From contig JAEZWW010000078.1 in the NCBI GenBank assembly GCA_023442945.1, forward strand, positions 1-39,333: a stretch of DNA of 39,333 nt, given 5' to 3'. Within the stretch, counting starts at the first letter, position 1. Every line of letters begins with the position of its first letter. This document shows positions 16,745 to 24,361 of this stretch, one piece after another. This stretch comes from Pseudomonadota bacterium. Lineage in GTDB: Bacteria > Pseudomonadota > Gammaproteobacteria > Burkholderiales > Burkholderiaceae_C. Position numbers and translations under genes: made by a program. Under the pieces are notes generated by a model that worked only from the letters and a program-made list of their open reading frames with translations, was not told the origin of the DNA and ran no database searches.

Positions 16745-17872
16745 ATGGCCAAGCGTGATTACTACGAAGTCCTGGGCGTTCCCAAGAACGCCGAGGACGA
16801 CGAGATCAAGAAAGCCTATCGCAAGCTGGCGATGAAGCACCACCCTGACCGCAATCAGGGCAATGCACAGGAAGCCGAGCTGCGCTTCAAAGAGGCCAAA
16901 GAGGCCTACGAGATGCTCAGCGACCCGCAAAAGCGCGCCGCGTACGACCAGTACGGGCACGCCGGCGTCGACCCCAATATGCGCGGCGGCCCCGAAGGCT
17001 TTGGCGGTTTTGCCGAGGCCTTTGGCGACATCTTCGGCGACATCTTTGGCGGTGGCGCGCGCGGCGGCCGCGGCGGCCCGCAGATGTACCGCGGCAACGA
17101 CCTCAGCTACGCGATGGAAATCACGCTGGAAGAGGCGGCCAACGGCAAAGATGCCCAGATCCGCATCCCCAGCTGGGACGAATGCGACACCTGCCACGGC
17201 AGCGGCGCCAAGCCCGGCACCAGCGCCACCACCTGCGGCACCTGCCACGGCCAGGGCGTGGTGCAGATGCGCCAGGGCTTTTTCAGCGTGCAGCAGACCT
17301 GCCCGCATTGCCGCGGCACCGGCAAGCAGATCAAGGACCCCTGCACCACCTGCCACGGCCAGGGCAAGATCAAGCAGCAAAAAACGCTGGAAGTGAAGAT
17401 CCCCGCCGGCATCGACGACGGCATGCGCATCCGCAGCGTCGGCAATGGCGAACCGGGCACCAACGGCGGCCCGCCGGGCGATCTGTTCATCGAGATCCGC
17501 ATCAAGAAACACGAAATCTTCGAGCGCGACGGCGACGACCTGCACTGCGTGGTGCCGATCGGCTTTGCCGCGGCCGCGTTGGGTGGCGAGATCGAGGTGC
17601 CCACGCTGGGCGGCAAGGCGGCCATCGACATCCCCGAAGGCACGCAAGCGGGCAAGCAGTTCCGCCTGCGCGGCAAGGGCATCAAAGGCGTGCGCTCCTC
17701 CTACCCGGGCGACCTGTACTGCCATGTCAGCCTGGAAACACCGGTCAAGCTGACCGAGCACCAGAAGAAGCTGCTGAAAGAGTTTGACGAATCCCTGCGC
17801 AAGGGCGGCGCCAAGCATTCGCCCAGCACCGAAAGCTGGACCGACCGCCTCAAGAGCTTCTTCGGCGCCTGA
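16745..17872 (+). CDS. dnaJ: DnaJ, Hsp40 co-chaperone
   Basis: A 375-residue type I DnaJ. The J domain (1-70) has the HPD motif at 33-35. A Gly/Phe-rich segment follows (about 75-120), with two DIFGDIFGG-like units. Four zinc-binding CxxCxGxG repeats (CDTCHGSG, CGTCHGQG, CPHCRGTG, CTTCHGQG) span about 145-215. The C-terminal substrate domains carry VGNGEPGTNGGPPGDLF. It delivers clients to DnaK and stimulates its ATPase. It lies in the grpE-dnaK-dnaJ unit, 121 bases after dnaK and behind a hairpin that probably limits its expression. No strong Shine-Dalgarno match precedes the ATG. Confidence 0.98.
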   Translation: MAKRDYYEVLGVPKNAEDDEIKKAYRKLAMKHHPDRNQGNAQEAELRFKEAKEAYEMLSDPQKRAAYDQYGHAGVDPNMRGGPEGFGGFAEAFGDIFGDIFGGGARGGRGGPQMYRGNDLSYAMEITLEEAANGKDAQIRIPSWDECDTCHGSGAKPGTSATTCGTCHGQGVVQMRQGFFSVQQTCPHCRGTGKQIKDPCTTCHGQGKIKQQKTLEVKIPAGIDDGMRIRSVGNGEPGTNGGPPGDLFIEIRIKKHEIFERDGDDLHCVVPIGFAAAALGGEIEVPTLGGKAAIDIPEGTQAGKQFRLRGKGIKGVRSSYPGDLYCHVSLETPVKLTEHQKKLLKEFDESLRKGGAKHSPSTESWTDRLKSFFGA

Positions 17873-17925
17873 GGCCGCCACCATGCTCTGACGGGCGGTA
17901 TAAACCGCTCCGCCTGTCAACACCC

Positions 17926-17956
17926 ACCGCCGCGGCGCTGCCCTGGCGGTTTTTTT
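17926..17956 (+). terminator. Rho-independent terminator of the dnaKJ unit
   Basis: Stem ACCGCC/GGCGGT with a 13-base G+C-rich loop, followed by six T's. An imperfect palindrome just upstream (17890-17918; GACGGGCGG against CCGCCTGTC, with an internal GCGGT-ATAA-ACCGC) may add a second hairpin. Confidence 0.8.
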
Positions 17957-18026
17957 GTGCCAAAAATCACCAAGCCGGGTTTCTCCTTAAGGTGGATCTC
18001 AGACGGTGGCGCCACACTCGCGCCCC

Positions 18027-19754
18027 ATGTCGGACACCCTAGCGACAATTCCTGCGCTGCCCGTCGCGCGCGCGCCAAGCCCCCCCCGCACCCACGCGCG
18101 CTGGCTCAACACCCCCCTCTCCCTCGTCCTGCTGACCGCGCTCTGGATGGCCAGCGTCGGCAACCTGGCCCTGTGGCGCGCCCTGGGCGCCCTGCCCGAG
18201 TTGGACAACGCCCGCGGCGTGGCCTTTGGCATCGCCTTCGGGGTGGCCGTGATGGCGCTGTTGGTGATGCTGCTGACGCTGTTCACCTGGCGCTGGACGC
18301 TGAAAGCCGCCCTCGTCATCTGCCTGCTGGCGGCGGCCGGGGGCGCCTACTTCATGCAGACCTACGGCGTCGTGATCGACCCGACCATGATGGTCAACGT
18401 GCTGCTGACCGACAGCCGCGAAGCGCAGGAGCTGCTCAGCTGGCGCCTGGTGGTCGCCCTGCTGCTGATGGGCGCCCTGCCCGCTGTGCTGGTATGGCGC
18501 GCGCGCCTGCAGTGGCCCAGCGGTGGTCGCCAGGCGCTGCGCAATGCTATCGTCTTCGTAGCTGCTTGCGCAGTGCTGTTGGGCGCTGGTGGCCTTTTCT
18601 TTCAGGATTTGTCGGCCACCATGCGCAACCACAAGCAGTTGCGCTATTTGATCAACCCGCTCAATTCGTTCTATTCGCTGGCCCTGGTGGGGCGCAAGCC
18701 GGTGCAGCGCAACGGCGCCGCTGTGCTGCCGTTGGGCGAAGACGCCCGCCTGGCCGCGCTGGGCCCCGGCGCGCAGCCGCCGCTGGTGTTGATGGTGGTG
18801 GGCGAAACCGCCCGCGCCGACCACATCGGCCTGAACGGCTATGCGCGCGACACCACGCCCGAATTGGCCAAGCAGCAGGTCGTCAGCTTGCGCAACGTGT
18901 GGTCCTGCGGCACCAACACCGCGGCCTCGGTGCCGTGCATGTTCTCGAATCTTGAGCGCGAGGCCTTTGAAGACCGCAAAGCCAACACCGAAGGCCTGGC
19001 CGATGTGCTGCAGCGCGCCGGCCTGGCCGTGCTGTGGCTGGACAACCAGGCCGGCGGCTGCAAGGGCGTGTGCGACCGCGTGCCCAAGGTCGACTACCAG
19101 GCCCTGGCCGTGCCCGGCCTGTGCAGCGACGACGGCGAGTGCCTGGACGAGGTCATGCTGAAAGACCTGGACGCCCGCATCGCCCAGCTGCCGCCCGAGC
19201 GCCGCGCCAAAGGCGTGGTGGTCTTCATGCATCAGATGGGCAGCCACGGCCCGGCCTACTACAAGCGGTCGCCCGCCGCCTTCAAGGCCTTCCAGCCCGA
19301 ATGCACGACCAACGCGCTGCAGCAGTGCGAGAAGGCGCAGGTCATCAACGCCTACGACAACACGATCCGCTACACCGACCACTTCCTGTCCAGCGCCATC
19401 GACTGGCTCAAGGGCCGGCAGGCGCAGTGGGCGCCGGCGCTGGTGTACGTGTCCGACCATGGCGAATCGCTGGGCGAAGGCCACCTGTACCTGCACGGCC
19501 TGCCTTACCGCATCGCCCCCGACACGCAAAAGCGCGTACCCTGGATCACCTGGCTGTCGCCCGCCTTCCAGCAGCAGACCGGCATCACCACCGATTGCGT
19601 GGCGCAGCAGCGCGACGCCGAGCTGTCGCACGACCAGTACTTCCACAGCACGCTGGGCCTGCTGGGCGTGCAGACCCAGGTGCTGGACCGCAAGCTTGAC
19701 CTGTACGGCCGCTGCCGGCGGGTGGCGACGGCCGCGACCGCGACGAACGGCTGA
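18027..19754 (+). CDS. eptA: Lipid A phosphoethanolamine transferase (EptA/MCR family)
   Basis: A 575-residue inner-membrane enzyme. Five predicted membrane helices fill about residues 25-195, then a periplasmic alkaline-phosphatase-fold domain follows. Zinc and catalytic residues are visible: E260 in VVGETARADH, the nucleophile T298 in CGTNTAASVPCMF, and D477-H478 in SDHGESLGEG. Several cysteines in the catalytic domain match the disulphides of EptA and MCR proteins. It transfers phosphoethanolamine from phosphatidylethanolamine to lipid A, reducing polymyxin binding. Bases 18545-18603, encoding the fifth helix (about residues 173-192), are a copy of dispersed repeat A. A GTG start at 18006 is possible; neither start has a clear ribosome binding site. 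Confidence 0.9.
   Translation: MSDTLATIPALPVARAPSPPRTHARWLNTPLSLVLLTALWMASVGNLALWRALGALPELDNARGVAFGIAFGVAVMALLVMLLTLFTWRWTLKAALVICLLAAAGGAYFMQTYGVVIDPTMMVNVLLTDSREAQELLSWRLVVALLLMGALPAVLVWRARLQWPSGGRQALRNAIVFVAACAVLLGAGGLFFQDLSATMRNHKQLRYLINPLNSFYSLALVGRKPVQRNGAAVLPLGEDARLAALGPGAQPPLVLMVVGETARADHIGLNGYARDTTPELAKQQVVSLRNVWSCGTNTAASVPCMFSNLEREAFEDRKANTEGLADVLQRAGLAVLWLDNQAGGCKGVCDRVPKVDYQALAVPGLCSDDGECLDEVMLKDLDARIAQLPPERRAKGVVVFMHQMGSHGPAYYKRSPAAFKAFQPECTTNALQQCEKAQVINAYDNTIRYTDHFLSSAIDWLKGRQAQWAPALVYVSDHGESLGEGHLYLHGLPYRIAPDTQKRVPWITWLSPAFQQQTGITTDCVAQQRDAELSHDQYFHSTLGLLGVQTQVLDRKLDLYGRCRRVATAATATNG
18545..18603 (+). repeat. Family A dispersed repeat, copy A6, inside eptA
   Basis: GCTAT, then GTAGCTGCTTGCGCAG, TGTTGGGC-GCTGGTGGCC and TTTTCTTTCA follow the family order, in reverse orientation relative to copy A2. 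It is translated without stops as part of a membrane helix (IVFVAACAVLLGAGGLFF). Confidence 0.75.
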
Positions 19755-19772
19755 TTCGCTGATTCGCTGATC
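19750..19772 (+). repeat. Short tandem repeat at the eptA stop codon
   Basis: Two full copies and one near-full copy of the octamer GCTGATTC. The eptA TGA lies inside the first unit. Confidence 0.6.
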
Positions 19773-19860
19773 GGCGGGTCGACAGACGGGTGCGGCCGGC
19801 ACGGTGGTCGGCGCTTCTCAGCGCCCCTCAGCGCGACAGCAAACGCCACATCACCGCTCT

Positions 19861-19920
19861 CCTATTAATAGCTGCCCGCGCCGATGGCTCTAAGGCCAAC
19901 GGCCTAAAAACCTTCAAACA
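19861..19920 (-). repeat. Family A dispersed repeat, copy A7
   Basis: CTATTAATAGCTGCCCGCGCCGAT is followed by a GGCC/GGCC segment and an AAAACCTTCAAA tail. It lies between the convergent eptA and radical SAM genes, 7 bases from the latter's stop. Confidence 0.7.
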
Positions 19921-19926
19921 TCGGCC

Positions 19927-21078
19927 TCAGAATAAGGCCTGTTGCCCGTCCAGCGTGGGCGGCCGGAACTGCCCCAGGTCCAGCCCTTCGCGCCCCTGGT
20001 TCAAGCCCAGGCGCGCACAGGCCCGGGCAAAGCGCTGGTGCAGCAGCCTGGCCCACGTCCCGCGCCCCTGCATGCGGGCGCCGAAGTGCGCGTCGTAATC
20101 GCGCCCGCCGCGCATTTCGCGCACGCGCGCCATCACGCGCTCGGCCCGGTCGGGGTAGTGCGCGGTCAGCCATTCCTGGAACAGCGGCGCCACCTCCCAC
20201 GGCAGACGCAGCACGGTGTAGAAGGCGCGGCGCGCGCCGGCGTCGTGGGCGGCGGCCAGCACCTGTTCCATGTCGTCGTTGATGAAGGGGATCTGCGGCG
20301 CCACGCTCACGCCCGTGGGCACGCCCGCCTCGCTCAGCGCGCGCAGGGTGCGCAGGCGCCGCACGGGGCTGGCGGCGCGCGGCTCCAGGCAGCGCGCCAG
20401 GGCGGCGTCGAGCGTGGTGATGGTCACGTACACCGCGGCCAGGCCGCGTGCGGCCAAGGGCCCGATCAGGTCCAGGTCGCGCTCGACGGTGCTGGCTTTG
20501 GTGATGACGGAAAACGGGTGGCGCGCCTCGGCCAGCACCTCGATCACGCTGCGGGTCAGACGCAGCTCGCGCTCGATCGGCTGATAACAATCGGTCGCCG
20601 CGCCGATCACGATGGCGCTCGGCCGGTAACTGCGCGCCGCCAGCTCGCGCCGCAGCACAGCGGCGATGTTGGGCTTGGCGATCAGCCGCGTTTCAAAATC
20701 CAGCCCCGGCGACAGGCCCAGGTAGCTGTGCGTCGGCCGCGCAAAGCAGTAAATGCAACCATGCTCGCAACCGCGGTAGGGGTTCAGGCTGCGCTCAAAG
20801 GGCAAGTCGGGCGAATCGTTGGCGCACAGCGCGCTCTTGCAATCTTCCAGCCGGACTTCGGTCGTCAGGGCCACCGGTTCATCGTCCAAACAGGCTTCCG
20901 CCCTACAGCCATCTGCGCGAGCAGCTATGGCTTCCGTAGCATGCCCCACGTCCGACCAGCCGTCGTCGAATGCTTCGCGCGCGTCCTTTTCAAAGCGGTG
21001 CGGCACGTTGGCAACCGCGCCGCGGCCCTTGCGCGGCACCGGCGGCGGGCTCAAGAAGATCGGAGAAAAGTCGGACAT
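19927..21078 (-). CDS. PA0069-family radical SAM protein (spore photoproduct lyase-like)
   Basis: A 383-residue radical SAM enzyme. The 4Fe-4S motif is C104-x3-C108-x2-C111 in NPYRGCEHGCIYCFARP. Before it, NDSPDLPFERSLNPYRG is the typical lead-in of this family, and TDCYQPIERELRLTR follows the fold's second strand. The family is related to spore photoproduct lyase by name only; its substrate in proteobacteria is unknown. The ATG at 21078 (MSDFSP) is preferred to an upstream one because it matches family length. Residues about 47-64 (TEAIAARADGCRAEAC) are encoded by a copy of dispersed repeat A and fall in a variable N-terminal linker, outside the catalytic core. Confidence 0.85.
   Translation of the reverse strand: MSDFSPIFLSPPPVPRKGRGAVANVPHRFEKDAREAFDDGWSDVGHATEAIAARADGCRAEACLDDEPVALTTEVRLEDCKSALCANDSPDLPFERSLNPYRGCEHGCIYCFARPTHSYLGLSPGLDFETRLIAKPNIAAVLRRELAARSYRPSAIVIGAATDCYQPIERELRLTRSVIEVLAEARHPFSVITKASTVERDLDLIGPLAARGLAAVYVTITTLDAALARCLEPRAASPVRRLRTLRALSEAGVPTGVSVAPQIPFINDDMEQVLAAAHDAGARRAFYTVLRLPWEVAPLFQEWLTAHYPDRAERVMARVREMRGGRDYDAHFGARMQGRGTWARLLHQRFARACARLGLNQGREGLDLGQFRPPTLDGQQALF
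20888..20940 (+). repeat. Family A dispersed repeat, copy A8, inside the radical SAM gene
   Basis: GCCCTACAGCCATCTGCGC then GAGCAGCTATGGCTTCCGTAGC. Read on the gene's strand it has the same orientation and reading frame as copy A6 in eptA ((I/V)-Ala-Ala-(Arg/Cys)-Ala). Confidence 0.8.
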
Positions 21079-21474
21079 GGTGGTGCTGAGAAACTGTTTA
21101 TTTATACAGCTTTTCAGCCACACACACCAGCGCGGTGACGCAGGTCATCAGGATCCGGCGCGGTTGTCCACGCGCCCAACATCGCCCGACGGGTCGGCGC
21201 GCTGTTCGGGCAGTCCGAACCGGGCGCGACCGTGCTGACGGTGCGCTTGGTGCCGATGCCGATGCCGTGCAGCACCCCGGCGCCCGTGGGCAGCGCGTTG
21301 CGCGGTGCGTGAAGCGCGTTGGAAAGCGCCGCGCCAGACCGAGCAGCGCTATTACAAGAGGAGCTGCCTGCGCAAGTGGTTGTAGGGCCAGCGCCCCAAA
21401 ACCTTTGAAAACAAGCTGCGGCGCGCAACGGGCGGCTGGGCGCCGGCGCGACGCATCCCTGCGGGGCGGGGACG
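21079..21474. other. 396-base gap without a recognised gene
   Basis: The right end (21347-21413) is repeat A9. The part from about 21120 to 21340 is G+C-rich with stop-poor frames on both strands, but none has a start with a ribosome binding site or a sequence that I recognise. It may be the remnant of a lost gene. The first 40 bases should contain the promoter of the radical SAM gene, including the AT-rich TTTATTTATACAG near 21097. Confidence 0.5.
21347..21413 (-). repeat. Family A dispersed repeat, copy A9
   Basis: GCTATTACAAGAGGAGCTGC, CTGCGCAAGTGGTTGTAGGGC and CAGCGCCC-AAAACCTTTGAAAA: a near-complete copy. Confidence 0.85.
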
Positions 21475-21951
21475 TTAAAGAAAGCGGTCGAGCAGCTTGC
21501 GGCTGTGGCGGTCCATGGCCTGCAGGTCGCGGATCAGGTACTGCACGCCGTGGTTGTCGTTGACGATCAGCAAGCCAGGGCCCAGGCGGCGGATGTCTTC
21601 TTCGCCTTTCAGCACAAAGCGCGTCGCGCCGCGGTCGGTTTCGACGTCCCAGGTGCTGGGCGTGCCGAAGCTGCTGACGCTTTTCAGCCGCTGCAGCACG
21701 GGCATGAATTCGCGCTGCTCCAGCGCCTGGGCGACCAGGCCGCGGGTCGGCTCGGGCAGATCGGCCAGGCGTTCGACCCAGGCCAGCTCATGCCCGTCGA
21801 CGTCCAGCAGACTGATGCCTTCGTCCGGAGCGGCGATCGGGAAGGCGCGCACGGCGACCACGCCTTCGTGGCGCTGGCCCTCGCCGTCGGTCAGGACCAG
21901 GCGGCCGAAGGCGTCGCGCTGCAGGTCAAACACGGTGGTGGGGGCGCTCAT
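21475..21951 (-). CDS. Cyanophycin metabolism-associated DUF1854 protein
   Basis: A 158-residue soluble protein of the DUF1854 family, with no catalytic motif that I can name. Conserved-looking parts are the N-terminal FDLQRDAFGRLVLTDGEG, the acidic-aromatic DVDGHELAWVERLADLP and the C-terminal LIVNDNHGVQYLIRDLQAMD. The ATG overlaps the stop of the ABC transporter gene as ATGA, so the two are translationally coupled and probably act together. DUF1854 proteins are known to sit next to this type of transporter and cphA genes in betaproteobacteria, and public annotation names them only by that association. The molecular role is unknown. Confidence 0.85.
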   Translation of the reverse strand: MSAPTTVFDLQRDAFGRLVLTDGEGQRHEGVVAVRAFPIAAPDEGISLLDVDGHELAWVERLADLPEPTRGLVAQALEQREFMPVLQRLKSVSSFGTPSTWDVETDRGATRFVLKGEEDIRRLGPGLLIVNDNHGVQYLIRDLQAMDRHSRKLLDRFL

Positions 21952-24287
21952 GGCTGGTTCTCCGGGTGCGGGCTGTCGGCGCTGCGGGTGTCGTCGTCGC
22001 GGTGGACGTGGGGCGGCAAGGCGGGCGCGGGCGGCGCCAGCGCGGCATCGTCCACTTCCAGCATGCGGTCGCGCTCGGCCTTTTCCTGGCGCGCCTGCGC
22101 TTCGTACAGGCGCCAGTAGGCACCGCGCTGGGCGATCAGCTCCTCGTGCGTGCCCTCTTCCACTTTGTCGCCCTTGTCCATGACCACCAGGCGATCGGCC
22201 TTGCGCAGCGTGGACAGGCGGTGGGCGATGGCGATGGTGGTGCGCCCGCGCACCAGGTTGTCCAGCGCCTTCTGGATCTCGCGCTCGGTTTCGGTGTCGA
22301 CGCTGGCCGTGGCTTCGTCCAGGATCAGGATGCGCGGGTTGATCAGCAGCGCCCGCGCAATGCTGATGCGCTGGCGCTCGCCGCCCGACAAGCCCTGGCC
22401 GCGCTCGCCCACCAGCGAGTCGTAACCCTGCGGCAGGCGCAGGATGAATTCGTGCGCGTGGGCGGCGCGCGCGGCGGCCACGATTTCTTCGCGCGTGGCG
22501 TCGGGCTTGCCGTAGGCGATGTTTTCGGCAATCGTGCCGAAGAACAAAAACGGCTCTTGCAGCACCAGGCCGATGTTGCGGCGGTAATCGGCCACGCGCA
22601 CGTCGCGCAGGTCGACCCCATCCACCAAAATCGCGCCCTCGCTCACGTCGTAAAAGCGGCAGATCAGGTTGACCAGCGTGCTCTTGCCCGAGCCGCTGTG
22701 GCCCACCAGGCCGATCATCTCGCCCGGCTCGATGGTCAGGTTCAGCCCGCGGATGACCGAGCGGTTGCCGTAGCGCAGCGCAGCGTCCTTCACCTCGATG
22801 CGGCCTTGCACATGGCCCAGCGGCACCGGGTTTTTGGGCTCCGGCACGCTGGAAACATGGTCCAGGATCTCGAAGATGCGCTTGGTGCCCGACGCTGCCT
22901 TTTGCGTGACCGAGACGATGCGGCTCATCGAATCCAGCCGGGTGTAGAAGCGCCCGATGTAGGCCAAAAACGCCGTCAGCACACCGACGGTGATCTGCTG
23001 CTTGCTGACCAGCCAGATGCCGCAGGCCCACACCACCAGCAGGCCGATCTCGGTCAGCAGCGTGACGGTGGGCGAAAACAGCGACCACAGCTTGTTCAGC
23101 TTGTCGTTGACGGCCAGGTTGTGGCGGTTGGCGTCCTTGAAGCGGCCGGCTTCGCGGTCTTCCTGGGCAAAGGCTTTCACCACGCGGATGCCGGGGATGG
23201 TGTCGGCCAACACGTTGGTCACTTCCGACCAGACGCGGTCGATCTTCTCGAAGCCGGTGCGCAGGCGGTCGCGCACCACGTGGATCATCCAGCCGATGAT
23301 GGGCAGCGGCACCAGGGTCACCAGCGCCAGCGTCGGGTTGATGGTGAAGAGGATGACGGCGGTCATCACGATCATCAGAATGTCGGTGGCGAAGTCCAGC
23401 AGATGCAGCGACAGAAAGACGTTGATGCGGTCAGTCTCCGAGCCAATGCGCGCCATCAGGTCGCCCGTGCGGCGGCCGCCAAAGTACTCAAGTGAAAGCT
23501 TGAGCAAGTGTTCGTAAGTTGTGGTTCTTAAATCGGCCCCGATGCGCTCGGACACCAGGGCCAGTATGTAGGTCTTGGCCCAGCTGAGCACCCAGGCCAG
23601 CAGCGCCGAACCCAGCAGGCCCGCCAGCAGCATGGCAACCAGACCGGTGTCGATTTTCTGACCCGCCTGGAACGGGATCAGCACCTTGTCCATCAGCGGC
23701 ATGGTCAGGTAGGGCGGCACCAGAGTCGCTGCCGTCGCCGCCAGCGTCAGCAAAAAACCGGCCAGCAGCTGCCAGCGGTACGGGTGGGCGAAACGCCACA
23801 GGCGAAACAGCGTCCACGTCGAAGGCGGCTTGTCTTCGACCACCCCCTCGCCTTCCTCACTTTGACCCAAGGGCAACTCGGCCAGCAGTACCTGGTCCGC
23901 GGTGGCCTGCGCGGTGGCCGGGTCGGCCTGGAGCGCTTCAAACTGGTTCAGCAGGCGCAAGGCGGCCGGGTTTTGCCCCAGCGTGAAACGCCAGACCGCC
24001 AGTTGGCCGCCCGCGTCGCGCAGCGCCAAGGTGCCAACGCCGGCGTGGTCCATGTGCGAAAGCGCCAGCCCGGGGCGCAAATCCCAGCTTTTCCATCCTG
24101 TTTCATCCGGAAACCGTGAAATAAGCCGTTGATTTGTAATGAGCACGGCGCCGGTGCCAAAACGCAGTCGCGCGTCCAAGTCAACTTCCAGCACCCCCAG
24201 CACGTTTTCAGAGGAGCGCAGCGGCGCTCCTTCGGTCAGTGCTTGTGTCATCGGTACGGGGGAAGTCTGTTGCGACATGGAATGCAT
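21948..24287 (-). CDS. Cyanophycin metabolism-associated ABC transporter with N-terminal PH-like domain
   Basis: A 779-residue half-transporter of the exporter type. Residues 1-155 are soluble and include VLGVLEVDLDARLRFG and GAVLITNQRLISRF, which resemble the strands of a bacterial PH/GRAM-like domain. A six-helix membrane domain (about 175-460) follows. The ATPase domain has Walker A GHSGSGKST (about 526-534), signature LSGGERQR (about 630-637) and Walker B ILILDEATAS. A polar His/Asp-rich tail ends the protein. It would act as a homodimer in the inner membrane. It is coupled to DUF1854 downstream and divergent from cphA'-cphA. The substrate is unknown; a cyanophycin-derived peptide is only a guess. 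Starts at 24287 and 24278 are both possible. Confidence 0.88.
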   Translation of the reverse strand: MHSMSQQTSPVPMTQALTEGAPLRSSENVLGVLEVDLDARLRFGTGAVLITNQRLISRFPDETGWKSWDLRPGLALSHMDHAGVGTLALRDAGGQLAVWRFTLGQNPAALRLLNQFEALQADPATAQATADQVLLAELPLGQSEEGEGVVEDKPPSTWTLFRLWRFAHPYRWQLLAGFLLTLAATAATLVPPYLTMPLMDKVLIPFQAGQKIDTGLVAMLLAGLLGSALLAWVLSWAKTYILALVSERIGADLRTTTYEHLLKLSLEYFGGRRTGDLMARIGSETDRINVFLSLHLLDFATDILMIVMTAVILFTINPTLALVTLVPLPIIGWMIHVVRDRLRTGFEKIDRVWSEVTNVLADTIPGIRVVKAFAQEDREAGRFKDANRHNLAVNDKLNKLWSLFSPTVTLLTEIGLLVVWACGIWLVSKQQITVGVLTAFLAYIGRFYTRLDSMSRIVSVTQKAASGTKRIFEILDHVSSVPEPKNPVPLGHVQGRIEVKDAALRYGNRSVIRGLNLTIEPGEMIGLVGHSGSGKSTLVNLICRFYDVSEGAILVDGVDLRDVRVADYRRNIGLVLQEPFLFFGTIAENIAYGKPDATREEIVAAARAAHAHEFILRLPQGYDSLVGERGQGLSGGERQRISIARALLINPRILILDEATASVDTETEREIQKALDNLVRGRTTIAIAHRLSTLRKADRLVVMDKGDKVEEGTHEELIAQRGAYWRLYEAQARQEKAERDRMLEVDDAALAPPAPALPPHVHRDDDTRSADSPHPENQP

Positions 24288-24361
24288 ACGTAGCGGGTCG
24301 AATACCTGTCGGCAATTCGGCCCCGATCACCAGAAATTCAAGGAAAGCGAGCGCACTCCCC

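Noticed and set aside
16722..16746. CTTGAGA and CCCCTAT in front of dnaJ as a heat-shock promoter.
   Set aside because: The spacer is only 11 bases, and the -10 would overlap the dnaJ start codon.
17986..18002. A PmrA-box-like CTTAAG-N5-TCTCAG upstream of eptA.
   Set aside because: The second half-site matches only 4 of 6 positions, and PmrA control in this lineage cannot be assumed.
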